This document shows positions 1 to 8,629 of a DNA stretch of 54,584 bases, in pieces. The notes below the pieces were generated by a model. It saw only the letters and a list, made by a program, of their open reading frames with translations, made no database searches and was not told where the DNA came from. Within the stretch, counting starts at the first letter, position 1, and each line of letters opens with the position of its first letter. The DNA is taken from NCBI GenBank assembly GCA_002421995.1, contig DISP01000222.1, positions 1 to 54,584 of the forward strand, written 5' to 3'. This stretch comes from Bacteroidales bacterium UBA6207 (GTDB lineage: Bacteria > Bacteroidota > Bacteroidia > Bacteroidales > F082). A program made the position numbers and the translations under genes.

Positions 1-2108
1 GCAAGGTTAAACTGCGACTTCAGATGCTGTCTGATATAGGCGGGGCGAAGCTGTGCAAAGCTTTTCATGGTTTGCACCCGTGCGTGCCATTCGTCCATAG
101 AAACAGGTCTTCTCCATCTGTTGATGTGTTCCTGCATCTCGGGTTCAAGCATGTTTTTCACAGAATCGAGCAAATAAACAACTTTTGTTTCGTTGAAATC
201 GGTGTTGAGCAGGTCGCAGAATCTGTTGACAAAGTATTGCTTATACTTCACATTTTTGACCATGTTTCGCAGGAAAAACGTGGACCAGTCAGGATTGGGC
301 CAGCCGGGGCCGTTGGCTTCGAGCGCCATGTCAAGTGTATTGTGCGAAGGGCCCTGGTTGACGCCGGGCACATAGTTGAAATCAAGTCCAAAGCCAAAGT
401 CCATATCGAGCAGCATCCAGCGCCAGCGCCCGTCGCGCCCGTTGAGGGCCTGCGGATCATAGCCATTGCGTATAAAACGCCAATACAAGGTATTGTTTCC
501 CGGCCAGTCGGTGTTCATCACAAAAATATGTGCGATCTGCATATCGGTGAAACTCTCAACATCCATTTTTGTAGCCAACTCGTTGAAATAATTATCGTTG
601 ACAAGGCTGTGTGTATAAACATAGTTGCGCATGGAGCTGTAGTGACTTTGGCCGGCTGCGTTCCCGAATTTGTATTCGCCATTGTTTTCCATAATGGTCA
701 TCTGCATCTCGGGAATACCATATTTTGCTTCGATGTAGTGTTCATCATAGCGGTCGCGGATGTTGTGAACGCCCCAGTATTCACCGTTGATAAATACTAT
801 TGCCGGTCTGTAATACTGCCCGTCAACATCCAGGTTTTTCATGAGTGATTGCAAGAAACCGTCCCTGAAAACTGCCTGATCCCAGTCGTTTCCCGAATTC
901 CGGAGAATGAATCGTTTGAATTGGTTCAGGTTTTTGTCTGGAAAAAGCTGGTAGGTGAGCCAGCTGTTTCCATATTCATTGCGGGTGCTCACCCTGAGTG
1001 ATTTACGCGGGCGGCTGCGGCTGGTGTTGCCATGTGTGCGGATGCCGATATCCTCGTTGAAAGCCAATGTGCCGTCGGCTTCAAAAAAACTGAGGTTGGC
1101 CGGGCGTTCCCACTCCATGCCATCCTGGAAATAGTTTTCGTGATTGCCATAAACATAAATCCCAATCTCATCATCAAACAGGTTTTCGTTGTCGGTGGTG
1201 AGCGAGAATACAGGCAATGAATATCTGTTATTCATCAATGGATCAACAAAATAGCTTAACGACTTGACGGGTCCGGGTGGTGCATCAGGATGCAATGTGC
1301 GTGTGCGTATCACATTTATTTTATACACTTCGCCCAAAGGCGGCTGCCAGCCCTCGTAGTAGGGTGGTCCCGGATCGAAGTTGTTGTTGGTGCGAATCAT
1401 CGAGATGGTGTTGGGCTCGCCAAGGCGCGAATGAACGACAATGGCCTGACTAAAAACCTGACTGCTTGTGTCGGGGATGCTTCCATCGGTGGTGTAGTAA
1501 ATCACTGCATCGTCAGTGGTGCTGAGTTGCAACAGGAAGTCGGCTGCATAATAGCCGGAGGCATGACTCACAGTTACTTCGGGCGACAACATGCCATATC
1601 CGCTGTCGGCATTTATTTGTCCCGGACTTGAAGGGACAAAGTATTTCCACACCTCAGGCTCATTGCCAAGCCGGCCGAAGGAAATGTCGGTTTGCAGCGC
1701 CGGACAGTCAACGCTGTCAACACGTATTCCATTTGGCGTGGTGAGCAAAAGCATTTCGCCCTGGGCGCTGATGCTAAAGTCGGTATGAAGGTTTCCACTC
1801 AGGGGTTTGCGGTTCTTGCCTGAGGCAAAAACAACGAGGAAGCTGTTTGGCTGAAGTGATACATCAGGAAAAACCCAGCGAAAGGGCTCTTCCTCATCAT
1901 CGCTTAGACCATAATCTTCCAGATTTATTGCAGAAGTTCCGGCATTGTAAAGCTCTATCCAGTCGGGATAGTCCCCGTCTTCGTCAGTCAAAACAGCGGC
2001 ATTTGACGACATAACTTCATTGATACGAACTGTTTGAGCCGATAGTGTAAAGCTTTTGAAAAACAGTAAAGAAAGCACAATTGCTGTGCTGAAAAGATGC
2101 TTGCGCAT
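1..2108 (-). CDS. Secreted CotH-family protein with lamin-tail domain (3' end outside window)
   Basis: I translated this frame directly: it is open from an ATG at 2108 to the window edge, 702 codons without a stop, so the C-terminus is missing. Residues 1-24 form a signal peptide ending in LSAQ. Residues about 25-140 resemble a lamin-tail domain (RINEVMSSN start, DWIELYN). About 165-240 resemble a chitobiase/hexosaminidase C-terminal-like domain (IYYTTDGSIPDTSS). From about 290 it is a CotH domain, with RGxxIRTHGNTSR-like text (GIRTHGNTSR), FRDGF, YWGVHNIRDRYDEHY and the metal-binding-type LLDMDFGFG near residue 566. CotH proteins are atypical protein kinases in spore coats; the role of secreted bacterial versions with LTD domains is not settled. 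A type IX sorting domain is expected at the missing end. Plus-strand open frames here are shadows. Confidence 0.9.
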   Translation of the reverse strand, partial: MRKHLFSTAIVLSLLFFKSFTLSAQTVRINEVMSSNAAVLTDEDGDYPDWIELYNAGTSAINLEDYGLSDDEEEPFRWVFPDVSLQPNSFLVVFASGKNRKPLSGNLHTDFSISAQGEMLLLTTPNGIRVDSVDCPALQTDISFGRLGNEPEVWKYFVPSSPGQINADSGYGMLSPEVTVSHASGYYAADFLLQLSTTDDAVIYYTTDGSIPDTSSQVFSQAIVVHSRLGEPNTISMIRTNNNFDPGPPYYEGWQPPLGEVYKINVIRTRTLHPDAPPGPVKSLSYFVDPLMNNRYSLPVFSLTTDNENLFDDEIGIYVYGNHENYFQDGMEWERPANLSFFEADGTLAFNEDIGIRTHGNTSRSRPRKSLRVSTRNEYGNSWLTYQLFPDKNLNQFKRFILRNSGNDWDQAVFRDGFLQSLMKNLDVDGQYYRPAIVFINGEYWGVHNIRDRYDEHYIEAKYGIPEMQMTIMENNGEYKFGNAAGQSHYSSMRNYVYTHSLVNDNYFNELATKMDVESFTDMQIAHIFVMNTDWPGNNTLYWRFIRNGYDPQALNGRDGRWRWMLLDMDFGFGLDFNYVPGVNQGPSHNTLDMALEANGPGWPNPDWSTFFLRNMVKNVKYKQYFVNRFCDLLNTDFNETKVVYLLDSVKNMLEPEMQEHINRWRRPVSMDEWHARVQTMKSFAQLRPAYIRQHLKSQFNL

Positions 2109-2206
2109 TGGATTCGATAGTTTGAGGGCGCAAGGTACGCACAAATAAAAGACAGCCTGACGAAAACAAGCTTAAGGCCTTTGTCGGTAAAGTAAAGGTT
2201 GTGTTG

Positions 2207-2896
2207 CTATTGTTTATCTTCGTTTTCCTTTTCCTTTTTCTCAGGCTTACTCCAATCAACAAAGAAACTTCCTTTGCTAAGTACAATACTGTCGGTTTCA
2301 TCTTGTTTTTTGGTGTTGGCATGTTCGTGCGGGTCTCCATTGGCAAGCATGCCGCCACCTGCTTTGGTGAGCAGTTTGTCTTCAAGATTGCCTCTGATAC
2401 CTGAGCCGGTGACTGTTGCCATGGTGCGTTTTTTATAATACACGCCTGCAAGCTGTGCTTCGAAAGTACCTTTGATGTATTTCTCGCCCAACTCTTCGAT
2501 CACCAGCGTTCCACTCAGTGATTCACCATCATGAAAAGCATGGCCCAGGCCCTTTGTTTCCTCTGTATAGTCAATCAGCACCCAAACAGCATTGTCTTCA
2601 GCTTTTTTCTTTTTTGAGGTTTTTTGAAGGGTTTCTTCTGAAATGACAGGATAGGTTCCGGGCTTGAGCTCATCTTTGAAGTAATACATCCTGATCCAAA
2701 CCTGTACATCGGGGCTCACCTGAAAAGCAGCAATGGCAAGGTATTCGAACCCGAAAGCAGGAATTTTCATTTTTTTGGCTTCAGCTTTCCAACTTTTACC
2801 GTTCACTTCGCAGCTGATGAAGTTTTCGGGCTCCTGTGCCAAAACTGTTCCGTAGATCAGCATGAAAAACAAGGAGATAAGGCTTAATTGTTTCAT
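2207..2896 (-). CDS. Exported protein of unknown function
   Basis: A 229-residue protein with a clear signal peptide (MKQLSLISLFFMLIYGTVLAQ). The mature part starts with FISCEVNGKSWKAEA, a pattern seen at the start of many small exported Bacteroidota proteins of the DUF6252/DUF5025 type; I cannot assign a family with certainty. The middle is beta-rich (YPVISEETL, GTLVIEELGEKYIKGTFEAQL). The last 50 residues are very hydrophilic (HEHANTKKQDETDS, KPEKKEKENEDKQ) and contain one histidine-rich patch. It is transcribed alone: it has its own promoter and a 98-nt gap to the downstream CotH gene. Function unknown, probably periplasmic or outer-membrane associated. Confidence 0.8.
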   Translation of the reverse strand: MKQLSLISLFFMLIYGTVLAQEPENFISCEVNGKSWKAEAKKMKIPAFGFEYLAIAAFQVSPDVQVWIRMYYFKDELKPGTYPVISEETLQKTSKKKKAEDNAVWVLIDYTEETKGLGHAFHDGESLSGTLVIEELGEKYIKGTFEAQLAGVYYKKRTMATVTGSGIRGNLEDKLLTKAGGGMLANGDPHEHANTKKQDETDSIVLSKGSFFVDWSKPEKKEKENEDKQ

Positions 2897-2945
2897 GAAA
2901 AAATTTGTTTTAAATGGTTGTGGAAATTAACATTTAATAAAACCT

Positions 2946-2977
2946 CAAAGGTAAAAGGTTGAAAGGCTTGTGTCAAC
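2946..2977 (-). promoter_or_regulatory. Bacteroidota-type promoter for the exported protein gene
   Basis: On the minus strand this reads GTTG, 20 nt, TACCTTTG, which fits the Bacteroidota -33/-7 consensus (TTG core, 19-21 nt, TAnnTTTG). It lies 50 nt upstream of the ATG at 2896. Confidence 0.6.
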
Positions 2978-2995
2978 AAGTATTTTGCTGTGAAA

Positions 2996-3034
2996 TAAAA
3001 AAAATCACCCCGAAAGTTTTGGCTTTCGGGGTGA
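2996..3034 (-). terminator. Intrinsic terminator of the propeller operon
   Basis: A perfect 12-bp stem (3005-3016 with 3023-3034, arms TCACCCCGAAAG/CTTTCGGGGTGA) with a 6-nt loop, followed on the minus strand by a run of eight T. It lies 36 nt after the stop codon of the PQQ-propeller gene. Confidence 0.9.
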
Positions 3035-3069
3035 AAATAAAAACAGTGAAACAGGCTTTCCCGGATTGT

Positions 3070-4707
3070 TTATTTGGTACTTAATTTTGTAACAGTTCTT
3101 TTCTCATACACATACACAAAGTCGCCCTCGTTGGTAAGGGTTGTTGTGGCTCCTTTTCTGGCTTTAAAATCTTTGTATTTGCAGGTATTCAGGTCGAAGG
3201 TGCCAATGTCGGCTTTGGGTGTTTTCATCACAAGGATATTACCCACCACACCTTCGAGTGATGAGGTGCGGTATTTGCCCGAATTGAGAAGATCGCCATT
3301 GTCAGCATTGAATGTTGAAACGCCTTTCTCACCAACCACAACGATCGTATTGTCTTTGAAAGGCAGGATCATTTGTGCCAGACCAACACCGCCTTTGCTT
3401 ACCGGAACAGAATATTTTTCTTTACCGTTTGTAATATCAAGTGAATAAAGCTCCTTACCGCTGCATACGATGGCGTTGTCACCAAAGGAAATCATATTGG
3501 TAATGCCTTTCTTAAAGCGTTCCGACTCCCACGAGAGCGTTCCATCGGTGGCGTTGAATGCCTGGATGCCAAAAGGTTTCACGTTTTTGAATACGATAGC
3601 TGTTTCTGTAACCATTTGATCTCCGCTACGATAGGTGCGCTGATATTGCACTTCCACCACACCGCCGATCTGAAGGAGTACTTTTCCGTTTTCGACCCTC
3701 ATGCCTGGTATTGCACGGGCATCTTTGATTTCGCGCGAGGTCCAGAGGAGTTTTCCGGTGTTGAGGTCATATTTCTTTACATATTGTTTGCTTTTGCTCA
3801 CCATATCGAGCACGTAAATATCTTCGCCATCAATAACAGGTTCAGCAACAGCGCCATAAACACCAAAAACTTTCGTTCCGGATGGTTTTCCAACCAACTT
3901 TTCGGGTGTAAAATCAAAGGCTGCCGACCACAACTGAGCCCCGGTTTTGTAGTCGTAAACCTGCATCCCGTTCAAGCGCAGAAACACTTTGTTGCTGGCA
4001 ACACTCAGGTCAAAGAGAAACTCTTTTGTAATTACTTTGCGCTCTGCACGACCGATATAGGTGTTTTCCCAGAGTATTTCGCCATTTGCGACATTGATAC
4101 GCACAATCTGGTTTTTGAAACCTGTAAACAGCGATTCGAGCAGGCCGGGCACAAAGTTCACCATGGTCATTGTGTGTGAGCTTCCATCATAATAATACTG
4201 CCCGACAACACCTTTAAACTTTTCGGTGCTCCAGAGCTCTTCGCCGGTTCGTGCCCTGATATAGACAAGTGCTTTTTTTTGCGTGAGGGCAAAGCAATCT
4301 TCCTCGGCAATATAGGTCACAGAACTTTCGCTAACATCCTGATATTTATCTGTTGACCAAAGACTTGTTCCGGTAGCGAGATCCATGCAAACGATCTGAT
4401 CTTTTCCAAGCTTGCGTTCGAAAAGAAAGATGGTTTTGGATTCCCAGAAAGGAATCAACTCATCAATTTTTCTGAGTTTGGGTGCAATGTCGCCAAAATC
4501 TTTTGTCCAGATTGTCTTTCCGGTTGCATTATCAAACAAGGTGATGTCTTTTTCCGAAGCCGCATAGCTTGTTGCGCCTTCAACACCAGTTCCCGACCAA
4601 ATGATTTGGTGACTCAATCTGGATTCCCAAACAACAGGCATATCTTCCTGTGCTTTGATGAGTGCTGTTGTCAGTAAGAGTGTGGTAAGAAAAACGATTT
4701 TTTTCAT
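3070..4707 (-). CDS. Exported PQQ-type beta-propeller protein
   Basis: 545 residues with a signal peptide (KKIVFLTTLLLTTALIKAQ). The mature protein is a series of PQQ-like blades, seen as repeated TGKTIWTKDFG, TGTSLWSTDKY, TGEELWSTEKF, NGEILWENTY, TGAQLWSAAF, TGKLLWTSRE and DGTLSWESERF motifs. This pattern gives a seven- or eight-bladed propeller, as in BamB and quinoprotein dehydrogenases. No dehydrogenase catalytic domain or cofactor-binding cysteine pair is visible, so a scaffolding or ligand-binding role is more likely than an enzyme. It is the last gene of a three-gene operon (10 nt after the preceding stop) and ends at a strong terminator. Likely periplasmic or on the outer membrane; the substrate is unknown. 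Confidence 0.88.
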   Translation of the reverse strand: MKKIVFLTTLLLTTALIKAQEDMPVVWESRLSHQIIWSGTGVEGATSYAASEKDITLFDNATGKTIWTKDFGDIAPKLRKIDELIPFWESKTIFLFERKLGKDQIVCMDLATGTSLWSTDKYQDVSESSVTYIAEEDCFALTQKKALVYIRARTGEELWSTEKFKGVVGQYYYDGSSHTMTMVNFVPGLLESLFTGFKNQIVRINVANGEILWENTYIGRAERKVITKEFLFDLSVASNKVFLRLNGMQVYDYKTGAQLWSAAFDFTPEKLVGKPSGTKVFGVYGAVAEPVIDGEDIYVLDMVSKSKQYVKKYDLNTGKLLWTSREIKDARAIPGMRVENGKVLLQIGGVVEVQYQRTYRSGDQMVTETAIVFKNVKPFGIQAFNATDGTLSWESERFKKGITNMISFGDNAIVCSGKELYSLDITNGKEKYSVPVSKGGVGLAQMILPFKDNTIVVVGEKGVSTFNADNGDLLNSGKYRTSSLEGVVGNILVMKTPKADIGTFDLNTCKYKDFKARKGATTTLTNEGDFVYVYEKRTVTKLSTK

Positions 4708-4717
4708 AAATTACGGT

Positions 4718-5083
4718 TTAAAAAGTGAATAGGTAGTTGAATTTGTAATCTTTGTTTTTAGGCATTTTAAAACTGAATCTGAATTTTAATATTCTGTCTT
4801 TCAATTTGTTTTGAGAGGGTATATCTGCGTTTTTTTTGTCCGAAACAAACACCGAAACCACATCGCCCTTATCGCGTATGGTGAGTTGGAGGGTGTATTC
4901 GCCCACGATTTTTTCTTTTTGACCAAAAGCATACAGCTCGCCATCGGGGGCACGCATGGCCGAATCCAGTTCCTTAACGGCCTGGCTTATTATTGCTTCT
5001 TTCGATTCGATCAATTGCCGGCTCTGCCCTTTTGTTGCGACAGTTGCCGTTAGTATTAAAAGTAAAAAAACCAGTTTTTTCAT
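4718..5083 (-). CDS. Small exported protein of unknown function
   Basis: I chose the ATG at 5083, which gives MKKLVFLLLILTATVATKGQ, a good signal peptide, rather than an upstream in-frame start at 5116 that would add a polar stretch before it and overlap the preceding gene. The result is a 121-residue protein, mature part about 100 residues and rich in Lys and Asp, with a predicted beta segment (IVGEYTLQLTIRDKGDVVSVFVSDKK) and an aromatic tail (YKFNYLFTF). No family recognised. It sits between two secreted propeller proteins in one operon (11 nt after the upstream stop, 10 nt before the next start), which suggests a joint structure or pathway. Confidence 0.8.
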   Translation of the reverse strand: MKKLVFLLLILTATVATKGQSRQLIESKEAIISQAVKELDSAMRAPDGELYAFGQKEKIVGEYTLQLTIRDKGDVVSVFVSDKKNADIPSQNKLKDRILKFRFSFKMPKNKDYKFNYLFTF

Positions 5084-5094
5084 ATTCGTATGTA

Positions 5095-6285
5095 TTATTC
5101 TTCGTTTATATTCCACACTACCAACTGATTGCCCATTGCAACAAGGATTGATTGATCTCCGGGCAGAAAAACAAAGGAAGGTCGGGAATCGCGTATCAAT
5201 TTGTCGCCTTCGCTGCTTTTCTCAAAAAACCGCTGTCCCAGTTCGAAACGTTTGTGTAAAGTGCCGGTCTCATAATCATACAGATGTATCTCCTGAAACC
5301 GTTTTCCTTTGGAGTTGATGGCAAATAGTTTGCCGTCGAGGCTCAACCGGATGTCGGGTTGCCCCACTGCCTGCGAGGTGAGTCCGCGACGCATAGGTTT
5401 CATCGCAACAGCATCTGCCATGTTCACATATGCCAGTGGCTGTTTGCTCGTCATCACCTTCAGGTGCGGCAGTTGAAAAACAAACACTACCGAACCATCG
5501 TCGGAATAGCGAAGCCGGTAGATGATGTCGTAGAGATTATTCAATGTCTGGAGCAAAGCGGCTGTTTCAACATTGTAGAAACTGATTTGTTGTTTGTACT
5601 TTAAGGCAAGCTTTGCTGCTTTTTTTTGTTTTCTAAAGGCAGGATCTGCTTTTAGTGCTGCCGGCGAAACCGTATGAGAAACCACAAGGGTTTTGTTATC
5701 AGGACTTAGTGCAATTGCATCGGCTGCCGTGCTAAGCTTTATGGTTTTTGTTTTATTCAGATCCGGCAAGCTCCAAAGTGTTATTTCATCGCCGGCAAGA
5801 CTCGCAACAAACTTCTCGTCGTGACTCACAATCACATCCTGCACTGCTTCGAATGCCTTCACAATGCGGCCACCCGAAACTTCGACAAGCTCAAAATTGA
5901 TTTTCCTTCGCTTGTTTTCAACCATATCATAGAAGCCCAGCTCCTGAACCAGCAGGTAAGTTCCTTTTTGTGAATAGTTTAATCTTGATCCGGGATACCA
6001 CAATCCGGCATTTATCTCTTTGATTATTTGCTGACTTTCGATATCAACGAGTCGGATTGGTTGCATCTTTTTTGTGCTGATTGCAAGGGTTTTTCCGTCG
6101 GGAGAAAGAGCCAGGCCGGCATAAACTTTGTCAGTACCAATAAGTTTAATACGTTCAAAATCTGTATTTTGCGTTTGAGCTTTCGGCTTGACTGCTGTGT
6201 TTAAAACAAGAAACAGCGTGATCCAAAAGTAGGCGCTCTTGAGTTGGTTTGCTGCCTGAGCAGGCGTTACAATTCGTTTAGTCAT
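5095..6285 (-). CDS. Exported WD40-like beta-propeller protein
   Basis: 396 residues. The N-terminus has a hydrophobic stretch (residues about 16-35, SAYFWITLFLVLNTAV) and an AQ-type cleavage site near residue 38, so it is probably exported or membrane-anchored. The body has WD40/YVTN-like blades: LALSPDGKTLAIS, VIVSHDEKFVASLAGDEITLWSL, IALSPDNKTLVVS, LSLDGKLFAINSKG and FLPGDQSILVAMGNQLVVW. First gene of the three-gene propeller operon. No enzymatic domain is seen. A scaffold or sensor at the cell envelope is plausible; the partner is presumably one of the two co-transcribed proteins (inference). Confidence 0.85.
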   Translation of the reverse strand: MTKRIVTPAQAANQLKSAYFWITLFLVLNTAVKPKAQTQNTDFERIKLIGTDKVYAGLALSPDGKTLAISTKKMQPIRLVDIESQQIIKEINAGLWYPGSRLNYSQKGTYLLVQELGFYDMVENKRRKINFELVEVSGGRIVKAFEAVQDVIVSHDEKFVASLAGDEITLWSLPDLNKTKTIKLSTAADAIALSPDNKTLVVSHTVSPAALKADPAFRKQKKAAKLALKYKQQISFYNVETAALLQTLNNLYDIIYRLRYSDDGSVVFVFQLPHLKVMTSKQPLAYVNMADAVAMKPMRRGLTSQAVGQPDIRLSLDGKLFAINSKGKRFQEIHLYDYETGTLHKRFELGQRFFEKSSEGDKLIRDSRPSFVFLPGDQSILVAMGNQLVVWNINEE

Positions 6286-6534
6286 TTCTTAGTGTTGTAA
6301 AGTAAATCACAGAGATCCTTGCAGTGTAATTGCTTTTTTCAACACACACCGGTGATGGAAGAGCTGCTCGGATGCTCCGTGAAATGTCTTTAACTAACCA
6401 ATATGTGAACAAATTAAAAAGCAATTACAGCGCCAAAATTAATGGTGTGTGGCAGGGGTTTTTATACGGTAATCTTCGTGTTTCTCTACGACTATTACCG
6501 TAGTTTGGCTCTAAAAATGAAAAAATTAGCCTGA

Positions 6535-6936
6535 TCAGGGGAAGAGCAGATCAATCTGTGGGGGAAGAAAAGGGCGTCCTTTGGTGTTGATGGATGTGGC
6601 TGTAACGATACCTGTAACAATGGGTTTATTGTCGGGCAGCCGCATTATTTCCTGCTTAAATCCAAACCGCAGGGGCGAAATTCTGAATGGCTCGCAGCTT
6701 ACTGTAAAGTGATCACCGCTGCGCAATGATGCCATATAATCTATCTCGATACGTTTAACAACGAGTATCACACCTTCGGTCGTAAGCCTGGCAAAATCAA
6801 GCCCGTTGGCAATCAAAAACTCGTGGCGTGCATGTTCCATATAATGCTGATAGTTGGCGTTGTTGACTATTCCCTGCATATCACATTCATAATCGCGCAC
6901 TTTGAATTGTTGGATGAACGGCGTTTTGTTTTCCAT
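6535..6936 (-). CDS. Acyl-CoA thioesterase, hot-dog fold (4HBT/YbgC-like)
   Basis: 133 residues, the usual length of a single-hot-dog thioesterase. The N-terminal motif VRDYECDMQGIVNNANYQHYME matches the YbgC/FadM signature, where the Asp of the Y-x-D-x-x-x-x-V-x-x-x-x-Y pattern is catalytic (here CDMQGIVNNANY). It would hydrolyse an acyl-CoA thioester in the cytoplasm; chain length and substrate cannot be told. It lies 85 nt after mscL, separated by a hairpin, so it is probably its own unit or served by read-through. Confidence 0.88.
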   Translation of the reverse strand: MENKTPFIQQFKVRDYECDMQGIVNNANYQHYMEHARHEFLIANGLDFARLTTEGVILVVKRIEIDYMASLRSGDHFTVSCEPFRISPLRFGFKQEIMRLPDNKPIVTGIVTATSINTKGRPFLPPQIDLLFP

Positions 6937-6960
6937 TTGGCAATCAGTTAAAAACGCAAA

Positions 6961-6999
6961 GCAGGAAACACAAGGCTATTTCGCCTTTTGTGTTCCTGC
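6961..6999 (-). terminator. Terminator-like hairpin after mscL
   Basis: Long imperfect inverted repeat (6961-6976 with 6983-6999; arms share GCAGGA, ACACA and AGGC) between the mscL stop and the thioesterase start. The downstream T-run on the minus strand is interrupted (TTTGCGTTTTT), so termination may be partial. Confidence 0.6.
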
Positions 7000-7021
7000 T
7001 GTGGCTTAGATTCGTGTCAGC

Positions 7022-7447
7022 TTATTGTTTTTTAAGCAAATCCCGGATTTCGGTTAAAAGTTTTTCCTCGGCTGATGGCTCAGCAACAGCAGGGGCCGGA
7101 GCTGGTTTTTCCTCCTCTTTTTTCTTGAGGTTGTTCATCGCTTTGATCATCATGAAGATGGCAAAAGCAATAATTACGAAGTCAATCACGGTGTTGATGA
7201 AAGTGCCGATGTTAAGCGTGACGGCCGGTTTCACAAGCTCGGTGCCATTCATCACTGCAGCTTTCATGATAAGTTTTAGGTCGCTGAAATCAACACCGCC
7301 AACCAACAAACCAATTGGTGGCATGATGACATCGTTGACAAATGAGGTGATGATTTTTCCAAAAGCACCACCGATGATGATACCCACAGCCATGTCCATC
7401 ACGTTGCCGCGCATGGCAAAAGTTTTGAATTCAGATACGAAGCCCAT
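7022..7447 (-). CDS. mscL: Large-conductance mechanosensitive channel
   Basis: 141 residues from the ATG at 7447; an upstream in-frame start at 7540 would add 31 non-conserved residues and run through the terminator of the preceding gene. MscL forms a homopentamer in the inner membrane that releases solutes on hypo-osmotic shock. The signature FKTFAMRGNVMDMAVGIIIGGAFGKI is split here as the N-terminal helix (EFKTFAMRGNV) and TM1 (MDMAVGIIIGGAFGKIIT), followed by the periplasmic loop and TM2 (FINTVIDFVIIAFAIFMMIKA). The linker is rich in Ala, Pro and Glu, and ends in the C-terminal bundle helix LLTEIRDLLKKQ. Length and order are standard. Confidence 0.97.
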   Translation of the reverse strand: MGFVSEFKTFAMRGNVMDMAVGIIIGGAFGKIITSFVNDVIMPPIGLLVGGVDFSDLKLIMKAAVMNGTELVKPAVTLNIGTFINTVIDFVIIAFAIFMMIKAMNNLKKKEEEKPAPAPAVAEPSAEEKLLTEIRDLLKKQ

Positions 7448-7510
7448 TTTCTTTAAGTGTTGGTGAATAATGAAACAAGGCCGCAAGATAGTGATATCAC
7501 GTAGAAAAAC

Positions 7511-7546
7511 AAAAAAAACAGGTGCTTTTTCAGAAAACACCTGTTT
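7511..7546 (-). terminator. Intrinsic terminator after the YceI-like gene
   Basis: Stem AAACAGGTG/CACCTGTTT (7516-7524 with 7538-7546), extended inside by a T/A stretch, followed on the minus strand by eight T. It ends the transcript of the gene at 7599-8159. Confidence 0.85.
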
Positions 7547-7598
7547 AGATTGAATTGAAATGTAAAACCAAAACCAAAATTATAAACGAAAAAGAGTG

Positions 7599-8159
7599 TT
7601 ATTTGTTCAACGAAATCATCGAAACATCCACTGTGATCTCAATCGTCTCTGCAATATTTTTCATCACGGTTTTTGGAATTTCAACACCATAATCGGCCAG
7701 CTTCACATAAAATATTGATTTTCCGCCGATTGTGCCATCCTTCACTTCAAAAGTACCTTTTTCGGTTACATCCTTGCTAACACCTTTAATGGTGAGCTTG
7801 CCCGAAACAGTGGCCTCGTAAGTTCCGTTTTTAGAAAAGTCAACCTCCGAAAGATTGTTGATTTTTCCTACGAAAGAGGCATTTGGATACTTATGCGATT
7901 CAACATAGTTTTCGTTGAAATGTTCCTGCATGAGTGCTTTCTCAAACTGAAATCCTTTCATCAGCACCTTGAATACAAAATCGCCGCTTTGGGTGTCGAG
8001 GGCACTGTTCACCTGTTTATTGATGGCTTCGATATTTTCGGCAGGAGCTTCTGAGTAAAACCTGATTGTACCTGTTTTGGTAGCAAATTTTTGCGAAAAA
8101 GCCTCGCCGCCAAGTGCCAAAAAGAGCACCATTGTTAAAACGAATTGATGTGTTCTCAT
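7599..8159 (-). CDS. YceI-family exported protein
   Basis: 186 residues with a signal peptide (MRTHQFVLTMVLFLALGGEAFSQ). The YceI/lipocalin-like fold is supported by GTIRFYSEAPAENIEA, the ALMQEHFNENYVESHKYPN segment typical of YceI (M..HF...F.....YP.), then the GKLTIKGVSKDVT strand. These proteins bind isoprenoid or other lipidic ligands in a beta-barrel. Likely periplasmic. It is 35 nt downstream of the OB-fold membrane protein and probably co-transcribed with it. Ligand unknown. Confidence 0.9.
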   Translation of the reverse strand: MRTHQFVLTMVLFLALGGEAFSQKFATKTGTIRFYSEAPAENIEAINKQVNSALDTQSGDFVFKVLMKGFQFEKALMQEHFNENYVESHKYPNASFVGKINNLSEVDFSKNGTYEATVSGKLTIKGVSKDVTEKGTFEVKDGTIGGKSIFYVKLADYGVEIPKTVMKNIAETIEITVDVSMISLNK

Positions 8160-8194
8160 GTTTTAAGATATTGATTTAATTATATTTATACGAA

Positions 8195-8629
8195 TTATTG
8201 AACCAAAGAGCCATGCTCAAGCAAAACATCCGTTTCGTTGTATCCTGTCACATATCCTTTGATACGAACCCACTCGCCTTGCTGCAGTGTTGAAACCTTG
8301 TTGTTTTCGCTTTTCAGCAAATGCAAACGCACCCCTTCCGGACCAAAAAGACCCTCGTCAAGCACAAAACACAAATACGCTTCATTATCTGCATTTTCTA
8401 TGGCGGTGAGTTGGCCGGTCAACTCAACTATTTTGCCATCATAAAGCGATGAAGCAGCGGCCTGATCGGAGCGGTAAGCCTCGAAAATTTCACCGGCGTT
8501 GAGCGCGTAGTCCGCCCTCGCAGCAGCATAGTCAGGATGCGATTTGTTGATTACAAACACATAAACAAAAATTCCGGCAAGCATGCCGGTTGCTGCCAGC
8601 ATTGTAAAAATCCTTAGGTATTTTTTCAT
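8195..8629 (-). CDS. Membrane-anchored OB-fold protein (tRNA_anti-like)
   Basis: 144 residues. One N-terminal transmembrane segment (about 9-27, FTMLAATGMLAGIFVYVFV) is followed by a helical linker (ADYALNAGEIFEAYRSDQ) and an OB-fold-like domain: YDGKIVELTGQLTAIE, CFVLDEGLFG, VRLHLL, LQQGEWVRIKGYVTGYNETDVLLEHGSLV. This is the pattern of the tRNA_anti-like family, found in Bacteroidota exported proteins. It is usually named after the fold rather than a function and is unlikely to bind tRNA outside the cytoplasm. Often found beside YceI genes in this phylum, as here (from memory). Confidence 0.8.
   Translation of the reverse strand: MKKYLRIFTMLAATGMLAGIFVYVFVINKSHPDYAAARADYALNAGEIFEAYRSDQAAASSLYDGKIVELTGQLTAIENADNEAYLCFVLDEGLFGPEGVRLHLLKSENNKVSTLQQGEWVRIKGYVTGYNETDVLLEHGSLVQ

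Noticed and set aside
24..848. Plus-strand open frame of 274 codons
   Set aside because: It is the antisense shadow of the CotH gene; the minus frame has a signal peptide and domain motifs and is open for 702 codons.
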